Below are positions 26,413 through 36,263 of a DNA stretch of 64,000 bases, in pieces. The notes below the pieces were generated by a model. It did not search any database, was not told the DNA's origin, and saw only the letters and a program-made list of their open reading frames with translations. The stretch comes from Burkholderia savannae (lineage in GTDB: Bacteria > Pseudomonadota > Gammaproteobacteria > Burkholderiales > Burkholderiaceae). Made by a program: the position numbers and the translations under genes. Where the stretch lies: the NCBI RefSeq assembly GCF_001524445.2, contig NZ_CP013417.1:2046001-2110000 (forward strand), written 5' to 3'. Position 1 is the first letter of the stretch. Each line of letters starts with the position of its first letter.

Positions 26413-27468
26413 TCAGCGCGCCGGGAACACGCGCACCGCGCGCGGCACGGCGGTAAGCGCGTCACCGACGTCGAGCGACAGCGCGCGCCACGCGTTGCGA
26501 TCGAGCTCGGCCTCGAGCACGCCGCCCGCGCGCGCGGCGAGCTCGATGCGCACCGAGCCGCCGAGCGGCACGACGCGCCGCACGTCGGCCGCGATGCCGT
26601 TCGCGCGCGCATCGGGCGCGACGAGCTCGAGGTCGTGCGGCCGCACGTACGCGCGCGCGGGGCCCGCGAAATCGGCGTCGACGGCGATCGCATCCGCCGC
26701 GCCGTGCGCGACGAAGCCCTTGCCGCTCACGGTGCCGTCGAGCCGGTTCGCCGCGCCGAGGAACTCGTAGACGAACGCGCTTTGCGGATGATCGTAGACG
26801 TCCTGCGGGCTGCCGACCTGCTCGACGCGGCCGTGATCGAGCACGACGATCCGGTCGGCCACTTCGAGCGCCTCTTCCTGATCATGCGTGACGAAGATCG
26901 TCGAGATGTGCAAATCGTCGTGCAGCCGGCGCAGCCAGCCGCGCAGCTCCTTGCGCACTTTCGCGTCGAGCGCGCCGAACGGCTCGTCGAGCAGCAGCAC
27001 CTTCGGCTCGACGGCGAGCGCGCGCGCGAGCGCGATCCGCTGCCGCTGGCCGCCCGAGAGCTCGGACGGATAGCGCTGCGCGAGCCAGTCGAGCTGCACG
27101 AGCGACAACAATTCATGCACCTTGGCGCGGATCGCGGCTTCGCCCGGCCGCTCGCGCCGCGGCTTCACGCGCAGCCCGAACGCGACGTTCTCGAACACCG
27201 TCATGTGCCTGAAGAGCGCGTAATGCTGGAACACGAAGCCGACCTGCCGCTCGCGCGCGCCGACCGACGCGACGTCGAGCCCCTGCAGCACGACCTGCCC
27301 CGCATCCGCGTGCTCGAGGCCCGCGATCACGCGCAACAGCGTCGTCTTGCCGCAGCCGGACGGCCCGAGGAGCGCGACAAGCTCGCCCGCCGGAAAATCG
27401 AGCGTGACGTCGTCGAGCGCGGTGAAATCGCCGAAGCGCTTGTGCAGATTACGAACGGTGATGCCCAT
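26413..27468 (-). CDS. cysA: Sulfate/thiosulfate importer ATPase CysA
   Basis: A 351-residue ABC ATPase with Walker [10 protein letters not shown], signature [15 protein letters not shown], Walker [13 protein letters not shown] and the H-loop [10 protein letters not shown]. The C-terminal regulatory region begins after residue 235 with [14 protein letters not shown], the TOBE-like domain of CysA. It hydrolyses ATP to drive sulfate and thiosulfate uptake through CysU and CysW. It starts 13 bp after the cysW stop. Confidence 0.95.
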   Translation of the reverse strand: MGITVRNLHKRFGDFTALDDVTLDFPAGELVALLGPSGCGKTTLLRVIAGLEHADAGQVVLQGLDVASVGARERQVGFVFQHYALFRHMTVFENVAFGLRVKPRRERPGEAAIRAKVHELLSLVQLDWLAQRYPSELSGGQRQRIALARALAVEPKVLLLDEPFGALDAKVRKELRGWLRRLHDDLHISTIFVTHDQEEALEVADRIVVLDHGRVEQVGSPQDVYDHPQSAFVYEFLGAANRLDGTVSGKGFVAHGAADAIAVDADFAGPARAYVRPHDLELVAPDARANGIAADVRRVVPLGGSVRIELAARAGGVLEAELDRNAWRALSLDVGDALTAVPRAVRVFPAR

Positions 27469-27481
27469 CTGGTTTGCCTCT

Positions 27482-28462
27482 TTACGAAATCGACGAAGTG
27501 ACGGCGGCGCTCGGGTGCGCGGCGGGCGCGCCGTCGCGCCCCTGCGCGAGGTCGGCGGACAGCCGCCGCTCGGCGAACAGCTTGAGCGCGAGCGTGACGA
27601 GCGCGAGCAGCGCGAGCACCGACGCCACCGCGAACGCGGCTGCGAAGTTGTACTCGTTGTAGAGAATCTCGACGTGCAGCGGCATCGTGTCGGTCTGGCC
27701 GCGGATGTGGCCGGAGACGACCGACACCGCGCCGAACTCGCCCATCGCGCGCGCGTTGCAGAGGATCACGCCGTACAGCAGGCCCCACTTCACGTTCGGC
27801 AGCGTCACGCGCCGGAAGATCTGCCAGCCGGACGCGCCGAGCACGCGCGCCGCTTCCTCCTCGTCGCTGCCCTGCGCCTGCATGAGCGGAATCAGCTCGC
27901 GCGCGACGAACGGGAACGTGACGAAGATCGTCGCGAGCACGATGCCCGGCACGGCAAAGATGATCTGCACATCGTGCGCCTGCAGCCACGGCCCGAGCCA
28001 GCCCTGCGCGCCGAACAGCAGCACGTAGACGAGGCCCGAGATCACGGGCGACACCGAGAACGGCAGGTCGATGAGCGTCGTGAGGAGCGCGCGGCCCTTG
28101 AACTCGAACTTCGCGATCGCCCACGACGCACACACGCCGAACACGAGATTGAGCGGCACCGCGATCGCGGCCACGGTCAGCGTGAGCTTGATCGCCGACC
28201 ACGCATCCGGGTCGGCGAGCGATTCGACGTAGAAATCGAAGCCCTTGCGCAGCGCCTCGACGAACACCGCCGCGAGCGGCACGACGAGAAAGAGCGCGAG
28301 GAACGCGAGCGCCGCGCCCGTGAGCAGCCAACGCACCGCGCGCGGCTCGCTGACGGGATCGAGGCGGCGTGCGCGCACGCCCGCGTCGGCGGCGCGGCGC
28401 GGCCCGCGGCTCGCATCGGCGGGCGCCGCGACTGCGCGGGACTGAGCGGCGTCTTGGCTCAT
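27482..28462 (-). CDS. cysW: Sulfate/thiosulfate importer permease CysW
   Basis: A 326-residue permease with six membrane segments after a soluble N-terminus of about 45 residues. The EAA loop reads [22 protein letters not shown], the contact site for CysA. The closing membrane segments contain [18 protein letters not shown], which is typical of CysW. The ATG at 28462 overlaps the cysU stop (ATGA). Confidence 0.94.
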   Translation of the reverse strand: MSQDAAQSRAVAAPADASRGPRRAADAGVRARRLDPVSEPRAVRWLLTGAALAFLALFLVVPLAAVFVEALRKGFDFYVESLADPDAWSAIKLTLTVAAIAVPLNLVFGVCASWAIAKFEFKGRALLTTLIDLPFSVSPVISGLVYVLLFGAQGWLGPWLQAHDVQIIFAVPGIVLATIFVTFPFVARELIPLMQAQGSDEEEAARVLGASGWQIFRRVTLPNVKWGLLYGVILCNARAMGEFGAVSVVSGHIRGQTDTMPLHVEILYNEYNFAAAFAVASVLALLALVTLALKLFAERRLSADLAQGRDGAPAAHPSAAVTSSIS

Positions 28463-29352
28463 TGCGCGCCTCCGAGTGCCGTCACCGCCTGCGCGGCGGG
28501 CGCCGGGCCGCTTGCGCCGCGGCTCGTGCGGCGCTGCAGGTACCACTGCAGCGTGTTGATGAAAAGCAGCATCACGAACGACACGACGAGCATCACGACC
28601 GCGAGCGCCGTCGCGCCCGCGTAGTCGTACTGCTCGAGCTTCGTGATGATCAGCAGCGACGTGATTTCCGACTTCATCGGCACGTTGCCGGCGATGAAGA
28701 TCACCGAGCCGTATTCGCCGAGCGCGCGCGCGAACGCGAGCGCGAAGCCCGTCAGCAGCGCGGGCGTGACGGCGGGCAGCACGACGCGGCGGAACGTGAG
28801 CCAGCGCGACGCGCCGAGGCACGCGGCCGCCTCTTCCTGCTCGCGCTCGAAATCCTCGAGCACCGGCTGCACGGTGCGCACGACGAACGGCAGGCCGATG
28901 AACGTCAGCGCGACGAGCACGCCGAACGGCGTGAACGCGATCTTGATGCCGAGCGGCGCGAGATAGCTGCCGATCCAGCCGTTCTGCGCGTAGACGGCCG
29001 CGAGCGAGATGCCCGCGACCGACGTCGGCAGCGCGAACGGCAGGTCGACGATCGCGTCGACGAGCCGCTTGAACGGGAACGAGTAGCGCACGAGCACCCA
29101 CGCGACGAGAAAGCCGAACGCCGCGTTGACGAGCGCGCCGCCGAGCGCGGCCGAGAACGTGAGCCGATAGGACGCGACGACGCGCGGCGACGTCGTCGCG
29201 GCGACGAACTGATCCCACGTGAGCGTGGCCGTCTTCAGAAAGGTGGCGGCGAGCGGGATCAGCACCACGAGGCTCAGGTAGGCCAGCGTGATGCCGAGCG
29301 TCACGCCGAATCCGGGCAGCGCGCTCGGCTTGCGGAAGGTGAACGTCGTCAT
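28459..29352 (-). CDS. cysU: Sulfate/thiosulfate importer permease CysU (CysT)
   Basis: A 297-residue permease, partner of CysW. It shows [19 protein letters not shown] in the first membrane segment, [17 protein letters not shown], an EAA loop [20 protein letters not shown], and [14 protein letters not shown] near the end. The ATG at 29352 is used. A GTG nine codons upstream is possible but adds no conserved sequence. A 132-bp gap separates it from sbp, and it overlaps cysW by four bases. Confidence 0.94.
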   Translation of the reverse strand: MTTFTFRKPSALPGFGVTLGITLAYLSLVVLIPLAATFLKTATLTWDQFVAATTSPRVVASYRLTFSAALGGALVNAAFGFLVAWVLVRYSFPFKRLVDAIVDLPFALPTSVAGISLAAVYAQNGWIGSYLAPLGIKIAFTPFGVLVALTFIGLPFVVRTVQPVLEDFEREQEEAAACLGASRWLTFRRVVLPAVTPALLTGFALAFARALGEYGSVIFIAGNVPMKSEITSLLIITKLEQYDYAGATALAVVMLVVSFVMLLFINTLQWYLQRRTSRGASGPAPAAQAVTALGGAQ

Positions 29353-29484
29353 GCGGAATGCTCTTCCAGGGTGATGCACATGGGTTCAACGGCTCGACGG
29401 ACGCGCGTTGCACGCGCGTCCGTCGGCCCGGTATCGTTGTGTTGCGGCGGGCGCGCGCCCGTCACGGCGCGCGCCCGCCTTCGC

Positions 29485-30522
29485 TCATTGCGGCTTGTAG
29501 ATCGAATCGAACACGCCGCCGTCGGCGAAATGCGTCTTTTGCGCATTGGTCCAGCCGCCGAACGTATCGTCGACCGTGTACAGCTTCAGCTTGGGGAACT
29601 GCTTCGTGAGCGCCGCCGGCACGTCCTTCGAGCGCGGCCGGTAGTAATTGCGCGCGGCGATCTCCTGCCCTTCCTTGCTGTACAGGAAGTTCAGGTAAGC
29701 CTCGGCGAGCTTGCGCGTGCCCTTCTTGTCGACGACCTTGTCGACCACCGCGACGGGCGGCTCCGCCAGAATGCTCGCCGACGGCACGACGATCTCGAAC
29801 TTGTCGGCGCCGAACTCCTTGATCGACAGGAACGCCTCGTTCTCCCATGCGATCAGCACGTCGCCGATGCCGCGCTGCACGAAGCTCGTCGTCGCGCCGC
29901 GCGCGCCCGAATCGAGCACGCCCGCGTTCTTGTAGAGCTTCGTGATGAAGTCCTTCGCCGTCTGCGCGTTGCCGCCCGGCTTGTGCTGCGCGTACGCCCA
30001 CGCGGCGAGATAGTTCCAGCGCGCGCCGCCCGACGTCTTCGGGTTCGGCGTGACGATCGACACGCCCGGCTTCACGAGATCGTCCCAGTCCTTGATGCCC
30101 TTCGGATTGCCCTTCCTCACGAGGAACACGATCGTCGACGTGTACGGCGACGCGTTGTCCGGCAGGCGCTTCTGCCAGTCCTTGTCGACGATGCCCTTGT
30201 TCGCGAGCGCGTCGATGTCGTACGCAAGCGCGAGCGTCACGACGTCCGCCTGCAGCCCGTCGAGCACCGAGCGCGCCTGCGCGCCCGAGCCGCCGTGCGA
30301 CTGCTTGAAGTTCACCGTCTCGCCCGTCTTCGCCTTCCACGCCTTGCCGAACGCCTGATTGACGTCCTGGTAGAGCTCGCGCGTCGGATCGTAGGAGACG
30401 TTCAGGAACGTCGTGTCCGCGAGCGCCGGCGTGAGCGCGCCAAGCGCCGCCGCCGCGCCGAGCGCGAGTGATGCGATGAGACGGCGCGCGCCGCCCGCCA
30501 GCCCCGTATTGCGCTTGACCAT
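29485..30522 (-). CDS. sbp: Periplasmic sulfate-binding protein
   Basis: A 345-residue sulfate-binding protein with a signal peptide ending near [10 protein letters not shown]. The mature N-terminus reads [19 protein letters not shown] and is followed by [19 protein letters not shown], the typical sulfate-binding residues of Sbp/CysP. It feeds CysUWA, encoded downstream. The ATG at 30522 has GGAG eight bases before it. The region further upstream is shared with lexA, which is divergently transcribed, and contains AT-rich sequence (about 30588-30620) where CysB would be expected to bind. Confidence 0.94.
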   Translation of the reverse strand: MVKRNTGLAGGARRLIASLALGAAAALGALTPALADTTFLNVSYDPTRELYQDVNQAFGKAWKAKTGETVNFKQSHGGSGAQARSVLDGLQADVVTLALAYDIDALANKGIVDKDWQKRLPDNASPYTSTIVFLVRKGNPKGIKDWDDLVKPGVSIVTPNPKTSGGARWNYLAAWAYAQHKPGGNAQTAKDFITKLYKNAGVLDSGARGATTSFVQRGIGDVLIAWENEAFLSIKEFGADKFEIVVPSASILAEPPVAVVDKVVDKKGTRKLAEAYLNFLYSKEGQEIAARNYYRPRSKDVPAALTKQFPKLKLYTVDDTFGGWTNAQKTHFADGGVFDSIYKPQ

Positions 30523-30748
30523 CCGTTGTTCTCCAAATGTGTGGGTCATGGATTGCGATGTCGGGCCAGTCTAACGAACAGGTTTCATCATTAAAAATAA
30601 TCGTTCCTCATTTTTTAATACTCAAAAGTGGTAACGACCGCCCGATCGACGGCTATCGCGACCGAAGCGCCGCTGCGACGCAGCCGGATCGCGGCGGAAC
30701 CGCCGCGATAGCGCCGAACTTCAAGTAACGCTTGAATTTCCTCGGGCA

Positions 30749-30764
30749 CTGTATAAAAATACAG
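30749..30764 (+). promoter_or_regulatory. SOS box 1 upstream of lexA
   Basis: CTGTATAAAAATACAG is a perfect CTGT-N8-ACAG LexA operator with the AT-rich centre typical of strong sites. Confidence 0.95.
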
Positions 30765-30768
30765 CTCA

Positions 30769-30784
30769 CTGTCTATCCATACAG
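30769..30784 (+). promoter_or_regulatory. SOS box 2 upstream of lexA
   Basis: CTGTCTATCCATACAG is a second perfect CTGT-N8-ACAG operator, four bases after the first. It ends only seven bases before the lexA ATG, so LexA bound here would cover the start region. Confidence 0.92.
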
Positions 30785-30791
30785 TCATGCC

Positions 30792-31439
30792 ATGATCAAA
30801 CTCACCGCCCGTCAGCAGCAAGTGTTCGACTTGATCCGTCGCGCGATCGAGCGCTCGGGGTTTCCGCCCACGCGCGCGGAAATCGCCGCCGAGCTGGGCT
30901 TCAGCTCGCCGAACGCGGCCGAGGAGCACTTGCGGGCGCTCGCGCGCAAGGGCGTGATCGAACTGGCGGCGGGCGCGTCGCGCGGCATCCGCCTGCTCGG
31001 CCTCGAAGACGCGCCGCACCAGCTGACGCTGCCGCACGCGGCGCTGATGCAACTGTCGCTTCCGCTCGTGGGCCGCGTCGCGGCGGGTAGCCCGATCCTC
31101 GCGCAGGAGCACATTTCGCAACGTTACGCGTGCGATCCCGCGCTCTTCTCGAGCAAGCCGGACTACCTGCTGAAGGTGCGCGGCCTGTCGATGCGCGACG
31201 CCGGCATCCTCGACGGCGATCTGCTCGCCGTGCAGAAGCGAACCGAGGCGAAGGACGGGCAGATCATCGTCGCGCGACTCGGCGACGACGTCACGGTCAA
31301 GCGCCTGAAGCGCCGGCCGGGCGGCGTCGAGCTGATCGCCGAGAATCCCGATTACGAGAACATCTTCGTGAAGGCCGGCAGCGCGGAATTCGCGCTGGAA
31401 GGCGTCGCCGTCGGGCTGATCCGCCCGGGCGAGTTCTAA
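30792..31439 (+). CDS. lexA: SOS repressor LexA
   Basis: A 215-residue LexA. The winged-helix DNA-binding domain occupies residues 1-70. The self-cleavage site is Ala98-Gly99 in GRVAAGSP, and the catalytic dyad is Ser133 ([10 protein letters not shown]) and Lys170 (DDVTVKRLK). It represses DNA-damage genes until RecA triggers self-cleavage. Two SOS boxes directly upstream show autoregulation. The ATG at 30792 is chosen because longer versions would run through both boxes. There is little room for a Shine-Dalgarno sequence. Confidence 0.97.
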   Translation: MIKLTARQQQVFDLIRRAIERSGFPPTRAEIAAELGFSSPNAAEEHLRALARKGVIELAAGASRGIRLLGLEDAPHQLTLPHAALMQLSLPLVGRVAAGSPILAQEHISQRYACDPALFSSKPDYLLKVRGLSMRDAGILDGDLLAVQKRTEAKDGQIIVARLGDDVTVKRLKRRPGGVELIAENPDYENIFVKAGSAEFALEGVAVGLIRPGEF

Positions 31440-31503
31440 GCGCCTTTCGGCCAGCCGCGGCCCCGCCCGTCTATCCGCCATTCGACTGGATCAGGAGAAC
31501 CCT

Positions 31504-31827
31504 ATGGAACGCCTCGCCCGCCTGCTGCCCTTCCGCCAATTCGGCCGCCTGCGTCATCTGCGCGGGCGCACGCCATGTGCGCCGCTCGCCGCCGCCGCGC
31601 AGCCGCCCGGCGATGCCGACACGCAGCTGCCGTTGTCCGCTTTGCCGGCATTCGCGCGCGTGTCGCTGAACGGTTCGCTCCATCACGCGGAGCCCGCGCG
31701 ACGCGCGCCGGTGCGCGTCTATCACGGGCCGTCGCGATTCATCATGGTGGGGACGGTCGACGCGATCTGCCGAATGATCGACCGGTGCATTGCCGAGGAA
31801 CGTTCGTTGACTCAGCAAGGTCTCTGA
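31504..31827 (+). CDS. Unknown 107-residue protein downstream of lexA
   Basis: I do not recognise this family. The first third is basic and Arg-rich, the middle is Pro/Ala-rich and the last 40 residues (RVYHGPSRFIMVGTVDAICRMIDRC) look folded and include a Cys pair. There is no signal peptide or membrane segment. It has a good AGGAG six bases before the ATG, lies 64 bp after lexA on the same strand and has no terminator between, so it is probably expressed with lexA under SOS control. That location is the only clue to function. Confidence 0.65.
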   Translation: MERLARLLPFRQFGRLRHLRGRTPCAPLAAAAQPPGDADTQLPLSALPAFARVSLNGSLHHAEPARRAPVRVYHGPSRFIMVGTVDAICRMIDRCIAEERSLTQQGL

Positions 31828-31862
31828 TCTTCCGGGTCCGTCCGTTTCGCCGTGGAGGCCGC

Positions 31863-32591
31863 TTGAATCCTGCCGTGCGCCCGCAAAAGCGTTTTCTGAA
31901 GCCGGTGTCGATCGTCATCGCGGTCGTCGTCGCCGTGTATGCGTATGCGTCGCCGTATCTCGCGCTCAGGCAAATCAAGCAGGCGATCGACTCGCGCGAC
32001 GCACAGGCGATCAGCGCGCACGTCGATTTCCCCGCGCTGCGGATCAGCCTGAAGCAGCAGCTCACCGACGAATTGATGCGGCGCATCGACGCGCAAAAGC
32101 GCGACAATCCGCTCGCGATCATTGGCGCGTTGATCGGCTCGGCGCTCGTCGGCCCGCTCGTCGACGCCTATGCAACGCCCGACGGCGTCGCCGCGCTGTT
32201 GAGCGGCTTGCCACCGCGCGCGCAGCCGGGACAGCGGCCGCCCGAATTGAATCAACCGGGTGATCAAACGGCAAGCCTGCCCGCGTCGTCGGCACCCGGC
32301 GCGGTTGCCCCGGCAAGCAGCGCCGGCAACTCCGCCACCGCTTCGAGCGGCCCGACGCCCGCGGCAAGCAGCGCCGCAGCGCAAGCTGGGCCGTCGTCTG
32401 CGGCAAGCGTGCCCGCCGCCGCAGGTGCGCATCCTGACGCATCGCCGCAGACGAGCGCGCACTACCGGAGCTTCGACGAATTCGTCGTCACGTATCGTCG
32501 CGACGACGGTAGCACGCGCTATGCGGCGATATTTCGCCGCAGCGGAGTCTTCGGGTGGAAATTGTCAGCGGTCGATTTGCACGACGATTGA
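31863..32591 (+). CDS. DUF2939-type membrane-anchored protein
   Basis: A 242-residue protein resembling the DUF2939 family. A single membrane anchor spans about residues 14-32 (VSIVIAVVVAVYAYASPYLAL), followed by the family motif of alternating short helices (IKQAIDSRDAQAISAHVDFPALR). A Ser/Ala/Pro-rich linker (about 120-195) leads to a C-terminal domain ending VFGWKLSAVDL. The start is TTG at 31863 with GGAGG just before it. There is no in-frame ATG at the right place. Function unknown. It may belong to the lexA transcript. Confidence 0.7.
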   Translation: MNPAVRPQKRFLKPVSIVIAVVVAVYAYASPYLALRQIKQAIDSRDAQAISAHVDFPALRISLKQQLTDELMRRIDAQKRDNPLAIIGALIGSALVGPLVDAYATPDGVAALLSGLPPRAQPGQRPPELNQPGDQTASLPASSAPGAVAPASSAGNSATASSGPTPAASSAAAQAGPSSAASVPAAAGAHPDASPQTSAHYRSFDEFVVTYRRDDGSTRYAAIFRRSGVFGWKLSAVDLHDD

Positions 32592-32892
32592 ATGTGAATC
32601 CGCGCGTCGACCGCCCGCTTCACCAAGCAAGTAGGCCAAGACACATGCCGCGTACATCGCGTATACGCGTAAACCATGTACAGTTCGCCGACCATCCGGT
32701 GGGAGCGCCTTGCAGCGGGGAGCCGGAAGTCCGCTCACCTGAATGCCGCGTGCGCTCCCAGACGCACTGGAACCGGTTCTGTCCTTCTACACGCTCAACC
32801 GATGCCGGACACCGGCAACGGCCGAAGCAGCGAACACCAGCCTCGGCCGCGCGCGGCCGATTGGCATGTCACCGCCCCGACGCCGGAATGCG
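32592..32892. other. Gap between convergent genes
   Basis: About 300 bp separate the DUF2939 gene from the 3' end of uspA, transcribed the other way. I see no clear terminator stem with a T-run and no gene. Confidence 0.5.
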
Positions 32893-33387
32893 TCAGTGCC
32901 CGGTCGTCGCCGCGGCCGCTTCCCTCGCGCTTTCCGCCTTCTGCTCGGCGGGCGACGAACACGCGACCAAAATGCTGCACGACACGCGATCGAGCAGTTG
33001 CGTGCTGCCGGAGCCCATCCACCACCGCGACAAGCCGCTGCGGCAGCGATGGCCGACCACGACGAGATCGACGTTCAGCTTCGTCGCGAGATTCGCGATT
33101 TCGTCGATCGGGTAGCCGAATGCGAAATGCCCCTGTGCCTGCACGCCGCGCTCGGTCAGCCAGTCGACGCCTTCTTGCAGGATCTCCCGTGCGGTTTCTT
33201 CGAAGCGGCTGCACGCGACGTCGGTCAGCAGACCGGCGCTTTGCGCAATGCTCGAACGCATGTCGACGACCGACAGCAAGTGCGTCTCGGCCTTCAGCTC
33301 GAGCGCCAGATCGGCACCGCATCGCAGTGCCTTGCGGCCCTCGAGCGTACCGTCGTAGCACAACAATATTTTTTTATAACTAGCCAT
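32893..33387 (-). CDS. Universal stress protein (UspA family)
   Basis: A 164-residue UspA-type protein. It begins YKKILLCYDGTLEGRKAL, where the Asp is the usual nucleotide-contacting residue, and carries the ATP-binding loop VVGHRCRSGLSRWWMGSGST, a G-2x-G-9x-G-S/T pattern. Such proteins are cytoplasmic, dimeric and induced by starvation or low oxygen. A GGGAG sequence precedes the ATG at 33387. The gene is divergent from nodI. Confidence 0.92.
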   Translation of the reverse strand: MASYKKILLCYDGTLEGRKALRCGADLALELKAETHLLSVVDMRSSIAQSAGLLTDVACSRFEETAREILQEGVDWLTERGVQAQGHFAFGYPIDEIANLATKLNVDLVVVGHRCRSGLSRWWMGSGSTQLLDRVSCSILVACSSPAEQKAESAREAAAATTGH

Positions 33388-33618
33388 TTTGGTCTCCCTA
33401 GTGCGCGACCAGCGCGTGAATTCATCATGCTGCACCGCAATTCCAGATGCAAGCGCTGGAAAACGCTGATTCGCGTTGCACCGCGAACGCGCGATGATGC
33501 AATGCAGGAGCCAGCGCCGCCTGCGCCGGGATGAGGCAAGCGCGCTGAAGCAATGCGATCGATGCACTAGAATGGCCCGTTCGTGTCGCACGACTCCAAA
33601 ATAGATATTCACTTGCCC

Positions 33619-34533
33619 ATGTCCGTCGCACCAATCGATTTTCAGGAAGTCGAGAAACGCTACGACGACAAGCTCGTCGTCAACGGCTTGTCGTTTCATG
33701 TGCAGCCCGGCGAATGCTTCGGCCTGCTCGGCCCGAACGGGGCCGGCAAGACCACCACGCTCAAGATGCTGCTCGGCATCACGCATCCGGACGCAGGCTC
33801 GATCCGCCTGTGCGGCGAGCCCGTGCCGTCCCGCGCGCGGCATGCACGGCGTCGCGTCGGCGTGGTGCCGCAATTCGACAACCTCGATCCCGATTTCACC
33901 GTTCGCGAGAATCTGCTCGTATTCGCCCGCTATTTCGGTCTCACCGCGCACGAGTCCCGCGCGCTCGTGCCGTCGCTGCTCGAATTCGCGAAGCTCGAAA
34001 ACAAGGCGAACGCGAAGGTGGGCGAGCTGTCGGGCGGAATGAAGCGCCGGCTCACGCTCGCGCGCGCGCTCGTCAACAACCCGGACGTGCTCGTGCTCGA
34101 CGAGCCGACGACGGGCCTCGATCCGCAAGCCCGACATCTGATGTGGGAGCGGCTGCGCTCGCTCCTCGCGCGCGGCAAGACGATTCTGCTCACCACGCAC
34201 TTCATGGAAGAGGCCGAGCGTCTGTGCCACCGCCTGTGCGTGATCGAGGAAGGCCGCAAGATCGCGGAAGGCGCGCCGCGCACGCTGATCGAAACGGAAA
34301 TCGGCTGCGACGTGATCGAGATCTACGGCGCCGATCCCGCACGGCTTCGCGACGAGCTCGCGCCGTTCGCCGAGCGCGCCGAGATCAGCGGAGAAACGCT
34401 CTTTTGCTACGTCAACGATCCGGAGCCGATCCACGCGCGCCTGAAGGGCCGCACGGGCCTGCGCTATCTGCACCGCCCCGCGAATCTCGAAGACGTATTC
34501 CTGCGGCTGACCGGCCGCGAGATGCAGGATTGA
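33619..34533 (+). CDS. nodI: NodI-type ABC exporter ATPase
   Basis: A 304-residue ATPase of the drug/lipid exporter group named NodI. Walker A is GPNGAGKTT, the signature [15 protein letters not shown], and Walker [13 protein letters not shown]. The C-terminal extension ends in [16 protein letters not shown]. In rhizobia NodIJ export Nod factors. Betaproteobacterial relatives are housekeeping exporters from which rhizobial nodIJ are thought to descend, and there are no nodulation genes nearby. The ATG at 33619 is used rather than a GTG 36 bases upstream. Confidence 0.9.
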   Translation: MSVAPIDFQEVEKRYDDKLVVNGLSFHVQPGECFGLLGPNGAGKTTTLKMLLGITHPDAGSIRLCGEPVPSRARHARRRVGVVPQFDNLDPDFTVRENLLVFARYFGLTAHESRALVPSLLEFAKLENKANAKVGELSGGMKRRLTLARALVNNPDVLVLDEPTTGLDPQARHLMWERLRSLLARGKTILLTTHFMEEAERLCHRLCVIEEGRKIAEGAPRTLIETEIGCDVIEIYGADPARLRDELAPFAERAEISGETLFCYVNDPEPIHARLKGRTGLRYLHRPANLEDVFLRLTGREMQD

Positions 34534-34538
34534 GACAA

Positions 34539-35375
34539 ATGGACACTCGCCACTACTCGCCGTCGCCGGCCGTCGCCCCCCGCGAGCGCGCATCCGCATT
34601 CGCGCTCGCGCTGCCCGCGAACGCCACCAACTGGATCGCCGTCTGGCGGCGCAACTATCTCGTCTGGCAGAAGCTCGCGATCGCGTCGATGTTCGGCAAC
34701 CTCGCCGATCCGATGATCTATCTGTTCGGTCTCGGCTTCGGGCTCGGGCTGATGGTCGGGCACGTCGAGGGCGTGTCGTACATCGCGTTTCTCGCGGCCG
34801 GAACGGTCGGCTCGAGCGTGATGATTTCGGCGAGCTTCGAGTCGATGTACTCGGGCTTTTCGCGGATGCACGTGCAGCGCACCTGGGAGGCGATCATGCA
34901 CACGCCGCTGTCGCTCGGCGACATCGTGCTCGGCGAGATCGTTTGGGCGGCGAGCAAGGCGATGCTGTCGGGCGCGGCGATCATGCTCGTCGCGGGCATT
35001 CTCGGCTATGCGAAGTTTCCGTCGATGCTGGCCGCGCTACCGGTGATCGCGCTCGCCGGCCTCGCGTTCGCGAGCCTCGCGATGATCGTCACCGCGCTCG
35101 CGCCGTCGTACGACTTCTTCATGTTCTACCAGACGCTCGTGCTGACGCCGATGCTGCTGTTGTCCGGCGTGTTCTTCCCGCTCGCGCAGTTGCCCGAATT
35201 CGCGCGGCACGTCGCGCATGCGCTGCCGCTCGCGAACGCGGTCGACCTGATCCGTCCGGCGATGCTCGGCCGCCCGGCGACCGACGTCGCGCTCCATGTC
35301 GCGATACTCGTCGCGTACGCGGTGGGCGGATTCTTCGTCTGCGCGCGCCTGTTCAGGCGGCGAATGATGCGCTGA
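34539..35375 (+). CDS. nodJ: NodJ-type ABC exporter permease
   Basis: A 278-residue ABC-2 permease with six membrane segments, partner of NodI. Its N-terminus ([17 protein letters not shown]) and central region ([20 protein letters not shown]) match NodJ. It starts five bases after the nodI stop, with AGGA about nine bases before the ATG. The substrate is unknown here. Confidence 0.9.
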   Translation: MDTRHYSPSPAVAPRERASAFALALPANATNWIAVWRRNYLVWQKLAIASMFGNLADPMIYLFGLGFGLGLMVGHVEGVSYIAFLAAGTVGSSVMISASFESMYSGFSRMHVQRTWEAIMHTPLSLGDIVLGEIVWAASKAMLSGAAIMLVAGILGYAKFPSMLAALPVIALAGLAFASLAMIVTALAPSYDFFMFYQTLVLTPMLLLSGVFFPLAQLPEFARHVAHALPLANAVDLIRPAMLGRPATDVALHVAILVAYAVGGFFVCARLFRRRMMR

Positions 35376-35512
35376 CGGGGCCGTGCCGCCCGGTCGGCTC
35401 GCAGCGGCGGCGCGCATGCCCGACCGAGCGCCGGGCATGCGGCCTTTCGGAGCGTGCGGCGCTCACGCGCCGCGTCGCCCGGTTGCCGGCCGCGCGGGCT
35501 CGAGCGCGACGC

Positions 35513-35935
35513 TCACTCTTCGTCGTCGCCCCAAGGCATCTCGACGTCGGTCAGGAACGCGACGGTCGCGAGCGGCCCGCCTTCCTGGCGGCCGAGCTTG
35601 CCGTCCGCGCGGTGCCATTCGACGCGAAACATGGTGGTCGGGTCGTCGGCGAGCAGATACACGGTGCGCAGTTCTTCCGGATCGGCGTCCTCGACCGGGC
35701 CGTCGAACGAAACGAGCATCTTTTGCGGCCACACGCCGTTGAGCGGATCGTAGACGCGCTCGCCCTGCGGAATGTCGATGCTCGCCTCGACGCCGATCGT
35801 CGCCGACGCCTCGACGATCATCTTGCCCAGCGCGTTCAGCACGGCGGTCGCGCGCGCGGAGTTGGCCTGGCGAATCGCGAGATCGCCGCGCGTGAGCGCC
35901 TGTTCGAGGCGGGGATGTACCTTGTGTTTCGTCAT
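35513..35935 (-). CDS. Conserved hypothetical protein, 140 residues
   Basis: A soluble protein with no recognised domain. It begins with a basic segment, includes an Ala-rich helix (RQANSARATAVLNALGKMIVEA) and ends acidic (TDVEMPWGDDEE). The middle (VEASIDIPQGERVYDPLNGVWPQ) looks like a beta-rich fold. AGGA lies six bases before the ATG at 35935, and codon use matches the neighbours, so it is likely real. There is no operon context to suggest a role. Confidence 0.65.
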   Translation of the reverse strand: MTKHKVHPRLEQALTRGDLAIRQANSARATAVLNALGKMIVEASATIGVEASIDIPQGERVYDPLNGVWPQKMLVSFDGPVEDADPEELRTVYLLADDPTTMFRVEWHRADGKLGRQEGGPLATVAFLTDVEMPWGDDEE

Positions 35936-36263
35936 GCGTTTTCCTGATTGCTTCTGCTTCTGAAAATGACGGCCGGCCTCGATTCCGAAACCGGCCCGAT
36001 TGCTTATGTGCGCGACACGAGGGCGATCGGCGCGCGTGCGGTGCCCTGCCCGCCGCATCCGCAACGGCGTGCGCCGCGCGGCACATGTCGACTGCGGCTC
36101 GCCGGCGCGTGATCGGCGATCGCCCGCGGCCCGCCTCCCGAAGCCGATCCAGCATTTCGCCCGGCTTGCCCGCAGACGCGCCCGCAACGGAGGACGCACC
36201 GCCTGAGCGCCCGCCGAGCGAACAGCCCGACCGCCGCCGCGACAGTCGCCGTCCGCGTCGCGC
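35936..36263. other. Gap between two minus-strand genes
   Basis: This 328-bp stretch contains a GGCCGG/CCGGCC inverted repeat at about 35970-35996 that could act as a weak terminator. Otherwise I see no gene or clear promoter. Confidence 0.45.

Noticed and set aside
30732..30791. Earlier start for lexA
   Set aside because: The added 20 codons would overlap both SOS boxes. LexA homologues begin at MIKLTARQQ or equivalent.
33583..33618. GTG start of nodI
   Set aside because: It adds 12 residues with no similarity to NodI and no better ribosome-binding site than the ATG at 33619.
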